Positions 30,992 to 39,881 are shown, counted from the first letter of the stretch. The stretch: 64,000 nt of DNA from Arthrobacter jiangjiafuii (GCF_018622995.1 NZ_CP076022.1:2852001-2916000), one strand, 5' to 3'. Translations and numbers: made by a program. Notes: a model not told the origin generated them from the letters alone.

Positions 30992-31795
30992 CTAGGCGCG
31001 GGCTGCCAGCGCTGCCGTGATTTTCGCGGAGGCGGCCTGCAGCTGCGGCAGTACCTGCGCAACCGCCTCTTCCAGCGTACCGCTGCCGGTGCCCAGCGAA
31101 GCCTGCATGGAGGTATTCAATGCAGCAACCACATCTCCCCCGGGGCCGCGGACCGGGACCGCTACGGAGCGGAGGCCGGCTTCGAGTTCCTGGTCGACGA
31201 CCGCCGCGCCGGCAGCGCGGACCCGGAGCACTTCCTCGCGCAGGAGGTTCCGGTCGGTGATGGTCCGCTCGGTCAACGGGAGCAGCTCCACCTCCGCCAG
31301 GTAGTCCTCGAGCCGTGCATCCGGCAGCCCGGCGAGCAGGACCCGGCCCATCGAGGTCGCGTAGGCCGGGAAACGGGTGCCGACGGCGATGCCCACCCGC
31401 ATCAGCCGGCGCGTGTGGATGCGCGCGATGTAGACGATTTCCGTGCCGTCCAGGATGGACGCCGACGTGGACTCTGAAATCTCGCGCGAGAGATCCTCGA
31501 GCACCGGCTGGGCCAGCTGCGGCAGGGTTTGGCCGGAGAGGTAGGAGTACCCCAGGGCCAGCACCAGGGCCGTCAGCTCGAAGTACCGGCCGTCGGTGCG
31601 GACATAGCCCAGTTCCACGAGGGTGAGCAGGAAGCGGCGGGCGGTGGCGCGGCTGAGTCCGGTCTGCTGCGACACCTCGCTGAGGGTCATCCGGACGTGG
31701 TCTGCGTCGAAGGCGCGGATCACGTCCAGCCCCCGGGCCAGGGACTGGACGTACTGGCCGCTGGCCGCTGTGGTGCCGTTCATGCGCTCATCCAT
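30992..31795 (-). CDS. pcaR: IclR-family regulator of the pca genes
   Basis: PcaR/PcaU proteins control the beta-ketoadipate genes in response to pathway intermediates. Residues 18-80 form the N-terminal winged helix (LSEVSQQTGLSRATARRFLLTL), and the C-terminal effector domain contains RIHTRRLMRVGIAVGTRFPAYATSMGRVLLAG, as in PcaR. The 267-residue length fits. It follows pcaJ by 8 bases, so it is probably translated from the same operon it controls. Its effector cannot be read from sequence. Confidence 0.85.
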   Translation of the reverse strand: MDERMNGTTAASGQYVQSLARGLDVIRAFDADHVRMTLSEVSQQTGLSRATARRFLLTLVELGYVRTDGRYFELTALVLALGYSYLSGQTLPQLAQPVLEDLSREISESTSASILDGTEIVYIARIHTRRLMRVGIAVGTRFPAYATSMGRVLLAGLPDARLEDYLAEVELLPLTERTITDRNLLREEVLRVRAAGAAVVDQELEAGLRSVAVPVRGPGGDVVAALNTSMQASLGTGSGTLEEAVAQVLPQLQAASAKITAALAARA

Positions 31796-31803
31796 GGTGG
31801 TGG

Positions 31804-32463
31804 TCAGTCCTGCTGCCCGGCCTGGTCGCGGATCAGCGGAATGTCCATTTGCGCGGCTAGTTCCTCAAAGGTGGTGCCGTAGGTCTCGCGGACGTGGACG
31901 CCGTCATCCTTCAGGAGGAAGACCGCCTCGTTGGTGTAAACGCGGGTGACGCAGCCGACGCCGGTGAGCGGGTAGGTGCATTCCTTCACCAGCTTGCTGA
32001 CGCCCTCCCGGGTAAAGAGGGACATCATGACGTAGACGTCCTTGGCGCCGGTGGCCAGGTCCATCGCTCCGCCGACGGCCGGGATGGCGTCCGGAGCCCC
32101 GGTGTGCCAGTTGGCCAGGTCGCCGTCGGCCGAGACCTGGAAGGCGCCCAGGACACAGACATCCAGGTGCCCGCCGCGCATGATGGCAAACGAGTCGGCG
32201 TGGTGGAAGTAGGCCGCGCCGGGGAGCTCGGTCACCGGGATTTTTCCCGCGTTGATGAGGTCCGGGTCGACCTCGTCGCCGTGGGCCTCGGGGCCCATCC
32301 CGAGCATGCCGTTTTCGGTGTGCAGGGTGATGTTCTGTTCGGGGGCCAGGAAGTTGGACACCAGGGTTGGCTGTCCGATGCCCAGGTTCACGAAGGATCC
32401 GGGAGCGATGTCCCGGGCCACGAGTTCAGCCAGTTGGTTCTTGTCCAGGCGGGAAGTGCTCAT
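31804..32463 (-). CDS. pcaJ: 3-oxoadipate CoA-transferase subunit B
   Basis: With PcaI it transfers CoA from succinyl-CoA to 3-oxoadipate. The 219 residues contain GIGQPTLVSNFL and the catalytic glutamate E50 in ENGMLGMGP, with the glycine-rich VGGAMDLATGAK later. It overlaps pcaI by four bases, consistent with coupled synthesis of the two subunits. Confidence 0.93.
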   Translation of the reverse strand: MSTSRLDKNQLAELVARDIAPGSFVNLGIGQPTLVSNFLAPEQNITLHTENGMLGMGPEAHGDEVDPDLINAGKIPVTELPGAAYFHHADSFAIMRGGHLDVCVLGAFQVSADGDLANWHTGAPDAIPAVGGAMDLATGAKDVYVMMSLFTREGVSKLVKECTYPLTGVGCVTRVYTNEAVFLLKDDGVHVRETYGTTFEELAAQMDIPLIRDQAGQQD

Positions 32464-33143
32464 GCTGCTGCCGGCTCCTTTTCCCCGGCCACGCGGACCA
32501 GGGTGTTGACGTAAATTCCGGGGGTGACAACGTTTTCGGGGTCCAGGGACCCGGTGTCGACGACCTCGCTGACCTGGACAATGGCGGTCTTGGCGGCTGC
32601 TGCCATGATGGGGCCGAAGTTCCGTGCCGTCTTGCGGTAGACCAGGTTTCCGGAGCGGTCCGCGCGCAGTGCCTTCACCAGGGCGAAGTCGGCCTGCAGC
32701 GGGGTTTCGAAGATGTAGCCGCGGCCGTCGATGACCCGGGTTTCCTTGCCCTCGGCCAGCGGCGTGCCGTAGGCGGTGGGGGTGAAGAAGCCGCCGATGC
32801 CCGCACCCGCGGCGCGGATCCGTTCGGCGAGGTTGCCCTGCGGTACCAGTTCCAGCTCGATTTCCCCGGCCCGGAACTTGGCGTCGAAGACCTGCGAATC
32901 GGACTGGCGCGGGAAGGAGCAGATGATTTTCTTCACCCGGCCGGCACCGATCAGGGCGGCGAGGCCGTGCTCGCCGTTGCCGGCGTTGTTGTTCACCACC
33001 GTCAGGTCCTTGGCGCCCTGCCGCAGCAGCGCCTCGATCAGCTCCACCGGCTGCCCGGCCTGACCGAAGCCCCCGATCATGACGGTGGCTCCGTCGTGGA
33101 TCGGCGCTACGGCCTCATCGACGTCCTGCACAATGTTGAGCAC
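32460..33143 (-). CDS. pcaI: 3-oxoadipate CoA-transferase subunit A
   Basis: Subunit A carries the glycine-rich CoA-binding region: VMIGGFGQAGQP near residue 22 and NNNAGNGEHGL near 50, then GIGGFFTPTAYGT near 117. The 227 residues end in an Ala/Pro tail. Sequence around the ATG is AGGAGAACCGTGCTCAAC, so a GTG or ATG choice is not in doubt within a codon or two. It follows pcaF by 57 bases. Confidence 0.92.
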   Translation of the reverse strand: MLNIVQDVDEAVAPIHDGATVMIGGFGQAGQPVELIEALLRQGAKDLTVVNNNAGNGEHGLAALIGAGRVKKIICSFPRQSDSQVFDAKFRAGEIELELVPQGNLAERIRAAGAGIGGFFTPTAYGTPLAEGKETRVIDGRGYIFETPLQADFALVKALRADRSGNLVYRKTARNFGPIMAAAAKTAIVQVSEVVDTGSLDPENVVTPGIYVNTLVRVAGEKEPAAA

Positions 33144-33187
33144 GGTTCTCCTCTTCGTGGAATGCGGTGTTGGTTCGTCGGGTTTTT

Positions 33188-33217
33188 ACAGGGCGGTGTT
33201 TTACCGGGCGGTGTTTT
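33188..33217 (-). repeat. pcaF: 15 bp tandem duplication over the pcaF stop
   Basis: Two adjacent 15 bp units (33188-33202 and 33203-33217) differ at one base. The pcaF stop spans the junction, so the last codons of the gene are copied into the spacer. It looks like a recent slippage event. Confidence 0.8.
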
Positions 33218-34403
33218 CCAAAACCACGGCCAGGCCCTGCCCGACGCCGATGCAGATCGCGGCAACTCCCCAGCGCTCCCCCGAGGCCTCGAGCCGGCGG
33301 GCCAGCGTACCCAGGATCCGGGTGCCTGAGGCGCCGAGCGGGTGGCCGATGGCCACCGCGCCGCCCCAGGCGTTGACGATAACCGGGTCGATATCCCAGG
33401 CATCCAGGCAGGCCAGGGACTGCGCGGCGAAGGCTTCGTTGAGTTCGACGGCACCCACGTCGCCCCAGCCGATGCCGGCCCGTTTCAGGGCGGTGTTCGC
33501 TGCTTCAACCGGGGCGTAGCCGAAGTACTGCGGCTCGTTGGCCGCGGCTCCACGTCCGGCGATCCGGGCCAGCGGTGCCAGCCCAAGCAGGTCGCCCGCG
33601 GCCTCGCTGCCGAGCCAGGCGGCGGAGGCGCCGTCGTTCAGGGGTGAGGCATTGCCGGCCGTGACCGTGCCGCCGGAAGCGTCGTCGGACACGGGCCGGA
33701 ACACTGTCTTGAGCGTGCCCAGCTTCTCAACGGTGGAGCCGGCACGGATGGATTCATCGCGGGCCAGGTCCACGCCGTCGACCGGCACTGTGAGGTTGTC
33801 GTAGCGGCCTTCGTCCCAGGCCTTGGCGGCAAGGAGATGGGAGTTGGCGGCGAACTCGTCCTGGCGTTCGCGCGTAATGCCGTACTTCTCGCGCAGCTGC
33901 TCAGTGGCCTCGCCCAGGGAAACCGTCCACTGCGCCGGCATCTGCGGATTGACCAGGCGCCAGCCCAGGGTTGTGGACGCCAGGGTCTGGTTGCCGGCCG
34001 GGTAGGGCTTCTCGTTTTTCGGCAGCACCCAGGGGGCACGGGTCATGGACTCGGTGCCGCCGATCAGCATCAGGTCCGCTTCGCCCGTGTTGATCTGCCG
34101 GGACGCGATCAGTGCGGCGTCCAGCGAGGAGCCGCACAGCCGGTTCACGGTGGTGCCCGGCACGGAGGTGGGCAGCCCGGCCAGGAGCGACGACATGCGG
34201 GCCACGTTGCGGTTTTCCTCGCCGGCTCCGTTGGCGTTGCCAAACACCACTTCGTCGATCCGCTCCGGGTCCAGGCCGGGGGCGCGGTTGACGGCGGCAC
34301 GGATCACCTGGGCGCCGAGGTCGTCGGGACGAACACCCGCCAGCGCGCCGCCGAACTTTCCAAACGGGGTGCGGACTGCATCAAAGATATAGGCCTGGTT
34401 CAC
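33201..34403 (-). CDS. pcaF: 3-oxoadipyl-CoA thiolase
   Basis: PcaF cleaves 3-oxoadipyl-CoA to succinyl-CoA and acetyl-CoA, the last step of the pathway. The acyl-accepting cysteine is C90 in NRLCGSSLDA, and the second-site motifs NAWGGAVAIGHPLGASG and CIGVGQG are present. The 400 residues match the family. It overlaps pcaC by four bases (ATGA), so translation is probably coupled. Confidence 0.94.
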   Translation of the reverse strand: MNQAYIFDAVRTPFGKFGGALAGVRPDDLGAQVIRAAVNRAPGLDPERIDEVVFGNANGAGEENRNVARMSSLLAGLPTSVPGTTVNRLCGSSLDAALIASRQINTGEADLMLIGGTESMTRAPWVLPKNEKPYPAGNQTLASTTLGWRLVNPQMPAQWTVSLGEATEQLREKYGITRERQDEFAANSHLLAAKAWDEGRYDNLTVPVDGVDLARDESIRAGSTVEKLGTLKTVFRPVSDDASGGTVTAGNASPLNDGASAAWLGSEAAGDLLGLAPLARIAGRGAAANEPQYFGYAPVEAANTALKRAGIGWGDVGAVELNEAFAAQSLACLDAWDIDPVIVNAWGGAVAIGHPLGASGTRILGTLARRLEASGERWGVAAICIGVGQGLAVVLENTAR

Positions 34404-34840
34404 GGTGTCTCCTCGGCATCGGTGTCAGCATCAGAATCGGTGTCGGGTTCCAGACCGGCGAAGACGTCCTGGGCCACCTTGAAGGCGGAGTTGGCGGACG
34501 GCACGCCGCAGTAGATGGCCGACTGCAGGATGATTTCCTTGAGCTCGTCGCGGGTGAGCCCGTTCCGCAGGGCAGCCCGCACGTGCATGGCGAATTCCTC
34601 CATGTGACCGTGGGCAATCAGCGCGGTCAGTGTGATGGCGCTGCGCATGGTGCGCGGCAGCCCCGGCCTGGTCCAGATGGTGCCCCAGGCGTATTGCGTG
34701 ATCATGTCCTGGAAGTCGGTGGTGAAGTCGTCTTTGGCCGCGTTGGCACGGTCCACATGGGCGGCACCGAGCACTTCGCGGCGGACCACCATGCCCTCGT
34801 CGTAGACATCCTGCCGGCTTTTGCTGCCGTCGTGGATCAC
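34400..34840 (-). CDS. pcaC: 4-carboxymuconolactone decarboxylase
   Basis: PcaC decarboxylates gamma-carboxymuconolactone to the enol-lactone. The 146-residue protein is the CMD fold with ITQYAWGTIWTRPGL, HVRAALRNGLTRDELKEIILQSAIYCGVP and a short acidic tail. It is separate from pcaD here; in several actinobacteria the two are fused as PcaL. Confidence 0.93.
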   Translation of the reverse strand: MIHDGSKSRQDVYDEGMVVRREVLGAAHVDRANAAKDDFTTDFQDMITQYAWGTIWTRPGLPRTMRSAITLTALIAHGHMEEFAMHVRAALRNGLTRDELKEIILQSAIYCGVPSANSAFKVAQDVFAGLEPDTDSDADTDAEETP

Positions 34841-34845
34841 TTCAG

Positions 34846-35670
34846 TTACTTCCCTTCCAAGTGGGCGGCGCCGGAAAGGCTTCCGAAGAAGTTCCCCAGC
34901 AGATCTGCGGTTTCGGCCGGCTTTTCCGCCGGCACCAGGTGGGCGGCGCCGGCGACGACGGCGCTGGTCCCGTGGGATGCGCCCTCGGCGATGAGCTCCG
35001 CGAATGACGGCGGGGTCACCTCGTCGGCTGCTCCGGCGACCGCCAGCAGCGGCACGGCGATGTCGCCGAGCTTTTCACGGACATCGAAGCCGGCCAAGGC
35101 CTGGCAGCAGTAGGCGTAGGAGAAGCGGTCGGCATCCTGCAGGGAATGCAGCAGGGCGGCGGAGGCCTCGGGGCTGCGTTCAATGAAGCCGGGCGCGAAC
35201 CAGCGCTGCGCCGATCCGATCAGCACCGCCGGCGTGCCCTGGCTGCGGACGGTTTCGGCCCGCTCGGTCCAGCCGGCGGGCTCGCCGATCTTGGCTCCCG
35301 AACACATGATGGCCAGCCCGTCGAAGTCGCCGCCGTGGTCCAGGCCCAGCTGCAGGCCCACTGCACCGCCCAGGGACACACCGGCGTAGTACACGGGCTG
35401 TCCGGGGCCGATGTCCGCCGCAGTGCGGGCCGAGGAGACGATTCCCGCGACCGCGTCGGCCAGTTCCGCGATGGTGAAGGGCTCCGTGGCGGCCGGGCTC
35501 GCACCGTGGCCGGGCAGGTCCCACGCGATGACCGTGTAATTTTCCAGGGCGGCAGCCGTGGAAGACCACAGGGCGGCCGCCGAGGTGCCCAGCGACGGGC
35601 CTGCGATGAGCACCGGCGCGTGGGCACCGGCGTTGCTGAGCATGCTGGCTTTGAGAACGGGGACACTCAC
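34846..35670 (-). CDS. pcaD: 3-oxoadipate enol-lactonase
   Basis: PcaD hydrolyses the enol-lactone to 3-oxoadipate. This 274-residue alpha/beta hydrolase has the nucleophile S99 in AGVSLGG, an aspartate near AGAADEVTP and histidine in AAHLVPAEKP, in the expected order. It sits 6 bases after pcaB and 5 before pcaC. Confidence 0.92.
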   Translation of the reverse strand: MSVPVLKASMLSNAGAHAPVLIAGPSLGTSAAALWSSTAAALENYTVIAWDLPGHGASPAATEPFTIAELADAVAGIVSSARTAADIGPGQPVYYAGVSLGGAVGLQLGLDHGGDFDGLAIMCSGAKIGEPAGWTERAETVRSQGTPAVLIGSAQRWFAPGFIERSPEASAALLHSLQDADRFSYAYCCQALAGFDVREKLGDIAVPLLAVAGAADEVTPPSFAELIAEGASHGTSAVVAGAAHLVPAEKPAETADLLGNFFGSLSGAAHLEGK

Positions 35671-35676
35671 AGGGAG

Positions 35677-37080
35677 TTAGTTCCTTCCGGGGTAGGCGGC
35701 GATGATGCGGTCGATCAGGGCGCTGGATTCGCCCAGGTAGTTTGCCGGGTCCAGTTCTGCGGCCAGGGCCTCGTCGGAGAGCACGGTAACCGGAAGTGCA
35801 TCGCGCAGCAGACCGGCAAAGTCTTCGCCGGTAGCCAGGGACTTGGAGACCAGCTCCTGCAGGCGTGCCTTGCCGCTGCCCGGGCCGCCGTCGTCGTCAA
35901 GCAGCGGAGCGACCGTGGACATCAGCTTCTCGCTGAGGACCAGCGGCCCGGCGGCTTCGAGGTTCCGGTGCAGGGAATCGGTGTGGACGGTCAGGCCCGC
36001 ACTGAGCTCAGCCAGCTTGGCTGCCGCTCCCCCGGCCAGGCGAAGCAGTGACCGCAGGGCCTGCCACTCCACGTGCCAGGAGCCGGCCGGGCGGTCATCG
36101 TCGGCTGTCGCGGCGGCTGTCTGCAGCTGGACGCCGTGGCCGGGGGCGGCCAGCGCGGCGCTGCGGATCAGCACGGACAAGACGGGGTTCTGTTTCTGCG
36201 GCATGGCGGAGGACCCGCCCCGGCCGGCGGCCCGGGGTTCGGAAACCTCAGCGATTTCGGGGCGGCTCATGAGCAGGACGTCGTTGGCCATCTTGCCGGC
36301 CGCGGCGAGCAGGTCCGCCAGCGCGGCGCCCAGGCCGGTGACCGGCAGCCGGTTCGCCTGCCACGGGGCCGGCGCTGCGGCCAGGCCGAGCCGGGCTGCC
36401 AGCATGTCGGACAGCTCCAGTGCCCCGGCCGTCCCGGGGCCGCCGCGGGCTGCGGCGGTGCTGAGGGCGGCCAGGGTGCCCGAGGCTCCGCCCCATTGCA
36501 GGGGCAGCCGGGCGGCGGCGGAATCAAGGGCGGCGGTGGCTGCCCCGATCCCGTGCAGCCACTGGGCGGCGCGCAGCCCGAAGGTTGTCGGCAGGGAGTG
36601 CTGGGTGAGGGTCCGGGCCACTGCCGGCGTGTGCCGGTGTTCATCCGCCAGCGCCGCCAGCGCGTCAACGGTGCTGCGGGCATCGGCGAGGATGACCTGC
36701 AGGGCACGGGAGGCCATCAGCATCAGCGCGCTGTCGAGGATGTCCTGGCTGGTTGCGGCCTTGTGCACGACGGCAGCTGCCTCGGGCGAGGTCTCGCGCA
36801 CCAGGGCACGCAGGTCGGCGAGCAGCGGAATCACGGGGTTACCCCCGCCGGCCGCCCGAGCGGCGAGACCGCCCAGGTCATAGCGTGCGGCCTGGCACGC
36901 CGGAGCCGCTGCGGCGGGAACCTCCGGAGCCACCAGACCCGCTTCGGCGAGGACGTGCAGCCACGCCAGTTCGACGTCGAGCATTGCCTGCAGGGCCGCG
37001 GTGTCCCCGGTCAGTGCCGCGGCCGGGGTCCCGGCCCAGGCCGGGGAGAGCAGGCCGAAGTCACCGCTGGGAACATCCAC
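35677..37080 (-). CDS. pcaB: 3-carboxy-cis,cis-muconate cycloisomerase
   Basis: PcaB converts carboxymuconate to carboxymuconolactone and belongs to the fumarase/aspartase superfamily. The signature GSSAMPQKQNP lies near residue 290. The 467 residues are very Ala-rich, and the C-terminal region after about 370 is the expected helical bundle end. Two bases separate it from pcaG. Confidence 0.93.
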   Translation of the reverse strand: MDVPSGDFGLLSPAWAGTPAAALTGDTAALQAMLDVELAWLHVLAEAGLVAPEVPAAAAPACQAARYDLGGLAARAAGGGNPVIPLLADLRALVRETSPEAAAVVHKAATSQDILDSALMLMASRALQVILADARSTVDALAALADEHRHTPAVARTLTQHSLPTTFGLRAAQWLHGIGAATAALDSAAARLPLQWGGASGTLAALSTAAARGGPGTAGALELSDMLAARLGLAAAPAPWQANRLPVTGLGAALADLLAAAGKMANDVLLMSRPEIAEVSEPRAAGRGGSSAMPQKQNPVLSVLIRSAALAAPGHGVQLQTAAATADDDRPAGSWHVEWQALRSLLRLAGGAAAKLAELSAGLTVHTDSLHRNLEAAGPLVLSEKLMSTVAPLLDDDGGPGSGKARLQELVSKSLATGEDFAGLLRDALPVTVLSDEALAAELDPANYLGESSALIDRIIAAYPGRN

Positions 37081-37082
37081 GG

Positions 37083-37649
37083 CTACGCCTCCGGGTACGC
37101 GAGGAAAACGGTCTCGTTTTCACCCTGCAGGCGGATATCGAACCGCAGTCCGCCGTCGGCCTCGCGTGTGGCGATCAGTGTGGACCGACGGTCCGCGGGC
37201 AGCGAGGCGAGCAGGCTGTCATTGGCCAGCGCCTCAGTGTCCTCGGGCAGGTAGATCCGGGTGTGCAGCTTGTTCAGCAGGCCGCGGGCGAAGACCACCA
37301 GTGAGATAAACGGTGCGCTGCCGGGCTTCACGGGACCGGGGTTCACCGTGGTGAAGGTGTAGTTCCCGGCATTGTCCACTGCGGTGCGGCCCCAGCCGGT
37401 GAAGGTGTAGCCATCGCGGACCAGGGACCCGGTCTGCTGCACGATGGTGCCCAGGGCGTCGGCCTGCCAGATTTCCAGCAGGGCGTCCGGGATGGTTTCG
37501 CCGGCGCCGTCCAGCACGGTGCCGTGCAGCCGGATGGTGCCGGGCAGGCCCGGGGCCAGCAGCTGGTTGTCCTTTTCATAGGGCAGCGCGTACCCGTAGA
37601 AGGGGCCGATGGTCTGGGCCGGAGTGACTGTAAGTTTCTGCTCGCTCAT
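37083..37649 (-). CDS. pcaG: Protocatechuate 3,4-dioxygenase alpha subunit
   Basis: The alpha subunit pairs with PcaH to form the iron dioxygenase that opens the protocatechuate ring. The start is the ATG at 37649 (MSEQKLTVTPAQTIGPFYGYALPY), giving 188 residues; a longer frame upstream is the tail of pcaH. The alpha subunit lacks the iron ligands, as expected. It overlaps the pcaH stop by one base. Confidence 0.94.
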   Translation of the reverse strand: MSEQKLTVTPAQTIGPFYGYALPYEKDNQLLAPGLPGTIRLHGTVLDGAGETIPDALLEIWQADALGTIVQQTGSLVRDGYTFTGWGRTAVDNAGNYTFTTVNPGPVKPGSAPFISLVVFARGLLNKLHTRIYLPEDTEALANDSLLASLPADRRSTLIATREADGGLRFDIRLQGENETVFLAYPEA

Positions 37650-38473
37650 TATTCTGCGTCCTCGTCTTCCATCCAGGTGCGGCTGCTGCCGCTGAGCACG
37701 ATGTCCCAGTTGTAGCCGGTGGCCCACTCATGCGCGGTGATGTTGTGGTCATAGGTGGCCACGAGTGCATCCCGGGCCTTCTGATCGGTAATGGACTGGT
37801 AGATCGGGTCCAGGGCGAAGAGCGGATCACCGGGGAAGTACATCTGGGTGATCATGCGCTGGGTGAAGTCGGTGCCGAACAGCGAGAAATGGATGTGCGC
37901 CGGGCGCCAGGCATTGAAGTGGTTCTTCCACGGGTAGGGACCGGGCTTGATGGTGGTGAACTCGTAGGAGCCGTCATCACCGGTGATGGCACGGCCGACG
38001 CCGGTGAAGTTCGGGTCGATCGGCGCCGGGTGCTGGTCCCTCTTGTGGATGTAGCGGCCGGCCGAGTTGGCCTGCCAGACCTCGATCAGCTGGTTGCGGA
38101 CCGGGCGTCCGTCACCGTCGAGCACCCGGCCGCGCACGATGATGCGCTCGCCCAGGGGCTCCCCGTTGTGCTGGATGGTCAGGTTGGACTCCAGGGCATG
38201 CACGTCCTGGTGGCCGAAGGCCGGGGACCACAGTTCGATCGTTTCCGGGTCGGTGTGGTGCGGGTCCTTGGTGGGGTGGCGCAGGATGGAGCTGCGGTAG
38301 GGGGCGAAGTCCAGCCGCGGCTGGGTTTCGGGCGGCAGTCCGTCGCTTACGCCCTTGCGGTATCCGGCGTGGACGTCGGAGATCTCGGCAGTAATTTCGT
38401 CCTGAGTGCTCTGGGCCGAATCGGGGCCCTGCGGCACGTGGCTGTCCTGGAAACTCTCTTGTTCCATTTCCAT
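37649..38473 (-). CDS. pcaH: Protocatechuate 3,4-dioxygenase beta subunit
   Basis: The beta subunit binds the catalytic Fe(III). The four ligands are visible: Y141 in AGRYIHK, Y180 in PGPYPW, and H193 and H195 in RPAHIHF. The start is taken at 38473 (MEMEQESFQ, 274 residues) because AAAGGAAG lies upstream; the GTG further upstream lies before the ribosome site. About 55 N-terminal residues are unlike the core and variable. It heads pcaHGBDCFIJ. Confidence 0.93.
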   Translation of the reverse strand: MEMEQESFQDSHVPQGPDSAQSTQDEITAEISDVHAGYRKGVSDGLPPETQPRLDFAPYRSSILRHPTKDPHHTDPETIELWSPAFGHQDVHALESNLTIQHNGEPLGERIIVRGRVLDGDGRPVRNQLIEVWQANSAGRYIHKRDQHPAPIDPNFTGVGRAITGDDGSYEFTTIKPGPYPWKNHFNAWRPAHIHFSLFGTDFTQRMITQMYFPGDPLFALDPIYQSITDQKARDALVATYDHNITAHEWATGYNWDIVLSGSSRTWMEDEDAE

Positions 38474-38550
38474 GGCTATCTTCCTTTCGAGGGGGCGCCT
38501 GCGGCGCACCCGGACCTTGTCCGACCATCCCGCCAGTCGGAACCACCCTA

Positions 38551-38592
38551 CATTGAATGTTCATTTGGTGTACAGGTGTTCGTAATGCGAAC
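38551..38592 (-). promoter_or_regulatory. pcaH: Operator candidates upstream of pcaH
   Basis: A 15 bp palindrome GTTCG-TAATG-CGAAC lies at 38578-38592. It resembles the 15 bp PcaR site reported for Pseudomonas putida, which has the same GTTCG half. A CATTGAATG box lies at 38551-38559, centred 82 bases upstream of the pcaH ATG. Both fall in the 122 bp gap between pobA and pcaH, a natural promoter location. Confidence 0.55.
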
Positions 38593-38595
38593 TCT

Positions 38596-39792
38596 TTAGC
38601 CGTTGGGCCACCCGGTATAGGCCTCGGCCAGGTAGGCACTGCCGTGGCGCGACGAGACGACCCCCTGCAGTTCGCCCAGGGCGCGCTTGCGCTCAAACGG
38701 ACTGGCATCGGAACGGGTGTGGAGCATTGAGGTCATCCAGTAGGAGAAATTCTGGGCCCGCCAGACCCGCTTGAGCGCCAGCTCGCTGTAGCCGTCCAGC
38801 AGGTCCGGATTGCGGGCGGCGTAGAAGGAATCAATGGCCTCGAACAGGACACGCACGTCGGCCAGGGCCAGGTTCAGCCCCTTGGCGCCGGTCGGCGGCA
38901 CGGTATGGCCGGCGTCTCCGGCGAGGAACATGTTGCCGTAACGCAGGGGTTCGCAGACGTAGCTGCGGAACTTCAGCAGGGTCTTCTCGAAGATGGGGCC
39001 ACGCTTGAGCTCAAATCCATCCGGGCCTGCCACGCGCTGCTGCAGCTCGTCCCAGATCTGCTCCTCGTTCCAAGCTTCAGGGTCCTCGGTGGGATCGGCC
39101 TGGAAGTACATGCGCTGGACGTTGTCGTTGCGCTGGCTGATCAGGGCGAAGCCGCGGTCCGAGTTGGCATAGATCAGTTCCGGAGCACTCGGCGGGGCCT
39201 GCGTTAGGATGCCGAACCAGGCAAACGGATACTCGATGAAGTTATCGACTCGCCGGTCCTTCGGGATGGAGCGCTTGCAGATGCCCTGCGAGCCGTCCGC
39301 TCCCACGAGAATGTCGCAGTGGATCTCGAAGTCGGCGCCGTCGGCGTCAGTGAAGCGGATCTTGGGCGTGTCAGAGAGCTGATCCAGCACCTCGGTGCCG
39401 GTGACGGCGTAACGCACGTCGCCGCCGTCGCGCTTCCGGGCAGCCGCCAGGTCCACGAAAACCTCGTTCTGCGGATAGAGCCAGACCGACTCCCCCACCA
39501 GGTCCTCGAAATCGATCCGGTGGCTCTGCCCGCCAAAGCGCAGGTCGATGCCGTCGTGCTTGTAACCGTCAGTCAGGACCCGGTTGCTGACGCCGCCTTC
39601 GGTGAGCATCCGGACGGAGCCGTGCTCCAGGATTCCGGCGCGGTGCGTCGTCCGGATTGTTTCGTGGTCCCGCTTTTCCACGACGATGTTGTCGATCCCG
39701 GCAGAGGCCAGCAGGTGCGAAAGCATCAGTCCGGCCGGGCCGCCACCCACGATGCCGACCTTGGTTTTCAGGACTGTGCGTGCTGCGACCAT
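38596..39792 (-). CDS. pobA: 4-hydroxybenzoate 3-monooxygenase
   Basis: PobA is a flavin monooxygenase that makes protocatechuate from 4-hydroxybenzoate, feeding PcaHG. The FAD-binding VGIVGGGPAGLMLSHLLA is near residue 13, the DG motif is VGADGSQG near 165, and GDAGHTVPPTGAKGLN near 285 completes FAD binding. The 398 residues match the family. AGGAG lies six bases upstream of the ATG. It is downstream of an IclR gene that probably controls it. Confidence 0.94.
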   Translation of the reverse strand: MVAARTVLKTKVGIVGGGPAGLMLSHLLASAGIDNIVVEKRDHETIRTTHRAGILEHGSVRMLTEGGVSNRVLTDGYKHDGIDLRFGGQSHRIDFEDLVGESVWLYPQNEVFVDLAAARKRDGGDVRYAVTGTEVLDQLSDTPKIRFTDADGADFEIHCDILVGADGSQGICKRSIPKDRRVDNFIEYPFAWFGILTQAPPSAPELIYANSDRGFALISQRNDNVQRMYFQADPTEDPEAWNEEQIWDELQQRVAGPDGFELKRGPIFEKTLLKFRSYVCEPLRYGNMFLAGDAGHTVPPTGAKGLNLALADVRVLFEAIDSFYAARNPDLLDGYSELALKRVWRAQNFSYWMTSMLHTRSDASPFERKRALGELQGVVSSRHGSAYLAEAYTGWPNG

Positions 39793-39864
39793 GTAGTACT
39801 CCTAGAGGGGGAAGGGAAACCTAGCCTCCAGTGTGACTACGGGCACAGCCCGGCGGCCACGTGG

Positions 39865-39881
39865 TTCTCATTCAATGGGAA
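39865..39881 (-). promoter_or_regulatory. pobA: Interrupted palindrome upstream of pobA
   Basis: The 17 bp sequence TTC-T-CATT-C-AATG-G-GAA is symmetric except at the single-base spacers. It overlaps the IclR stop codon and is centred 81 bases upstream of the pobA ATG. Its core CATTCAATG is the reverse complement of the CATTGAATG box before pcaH. Confidence 0.5.
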
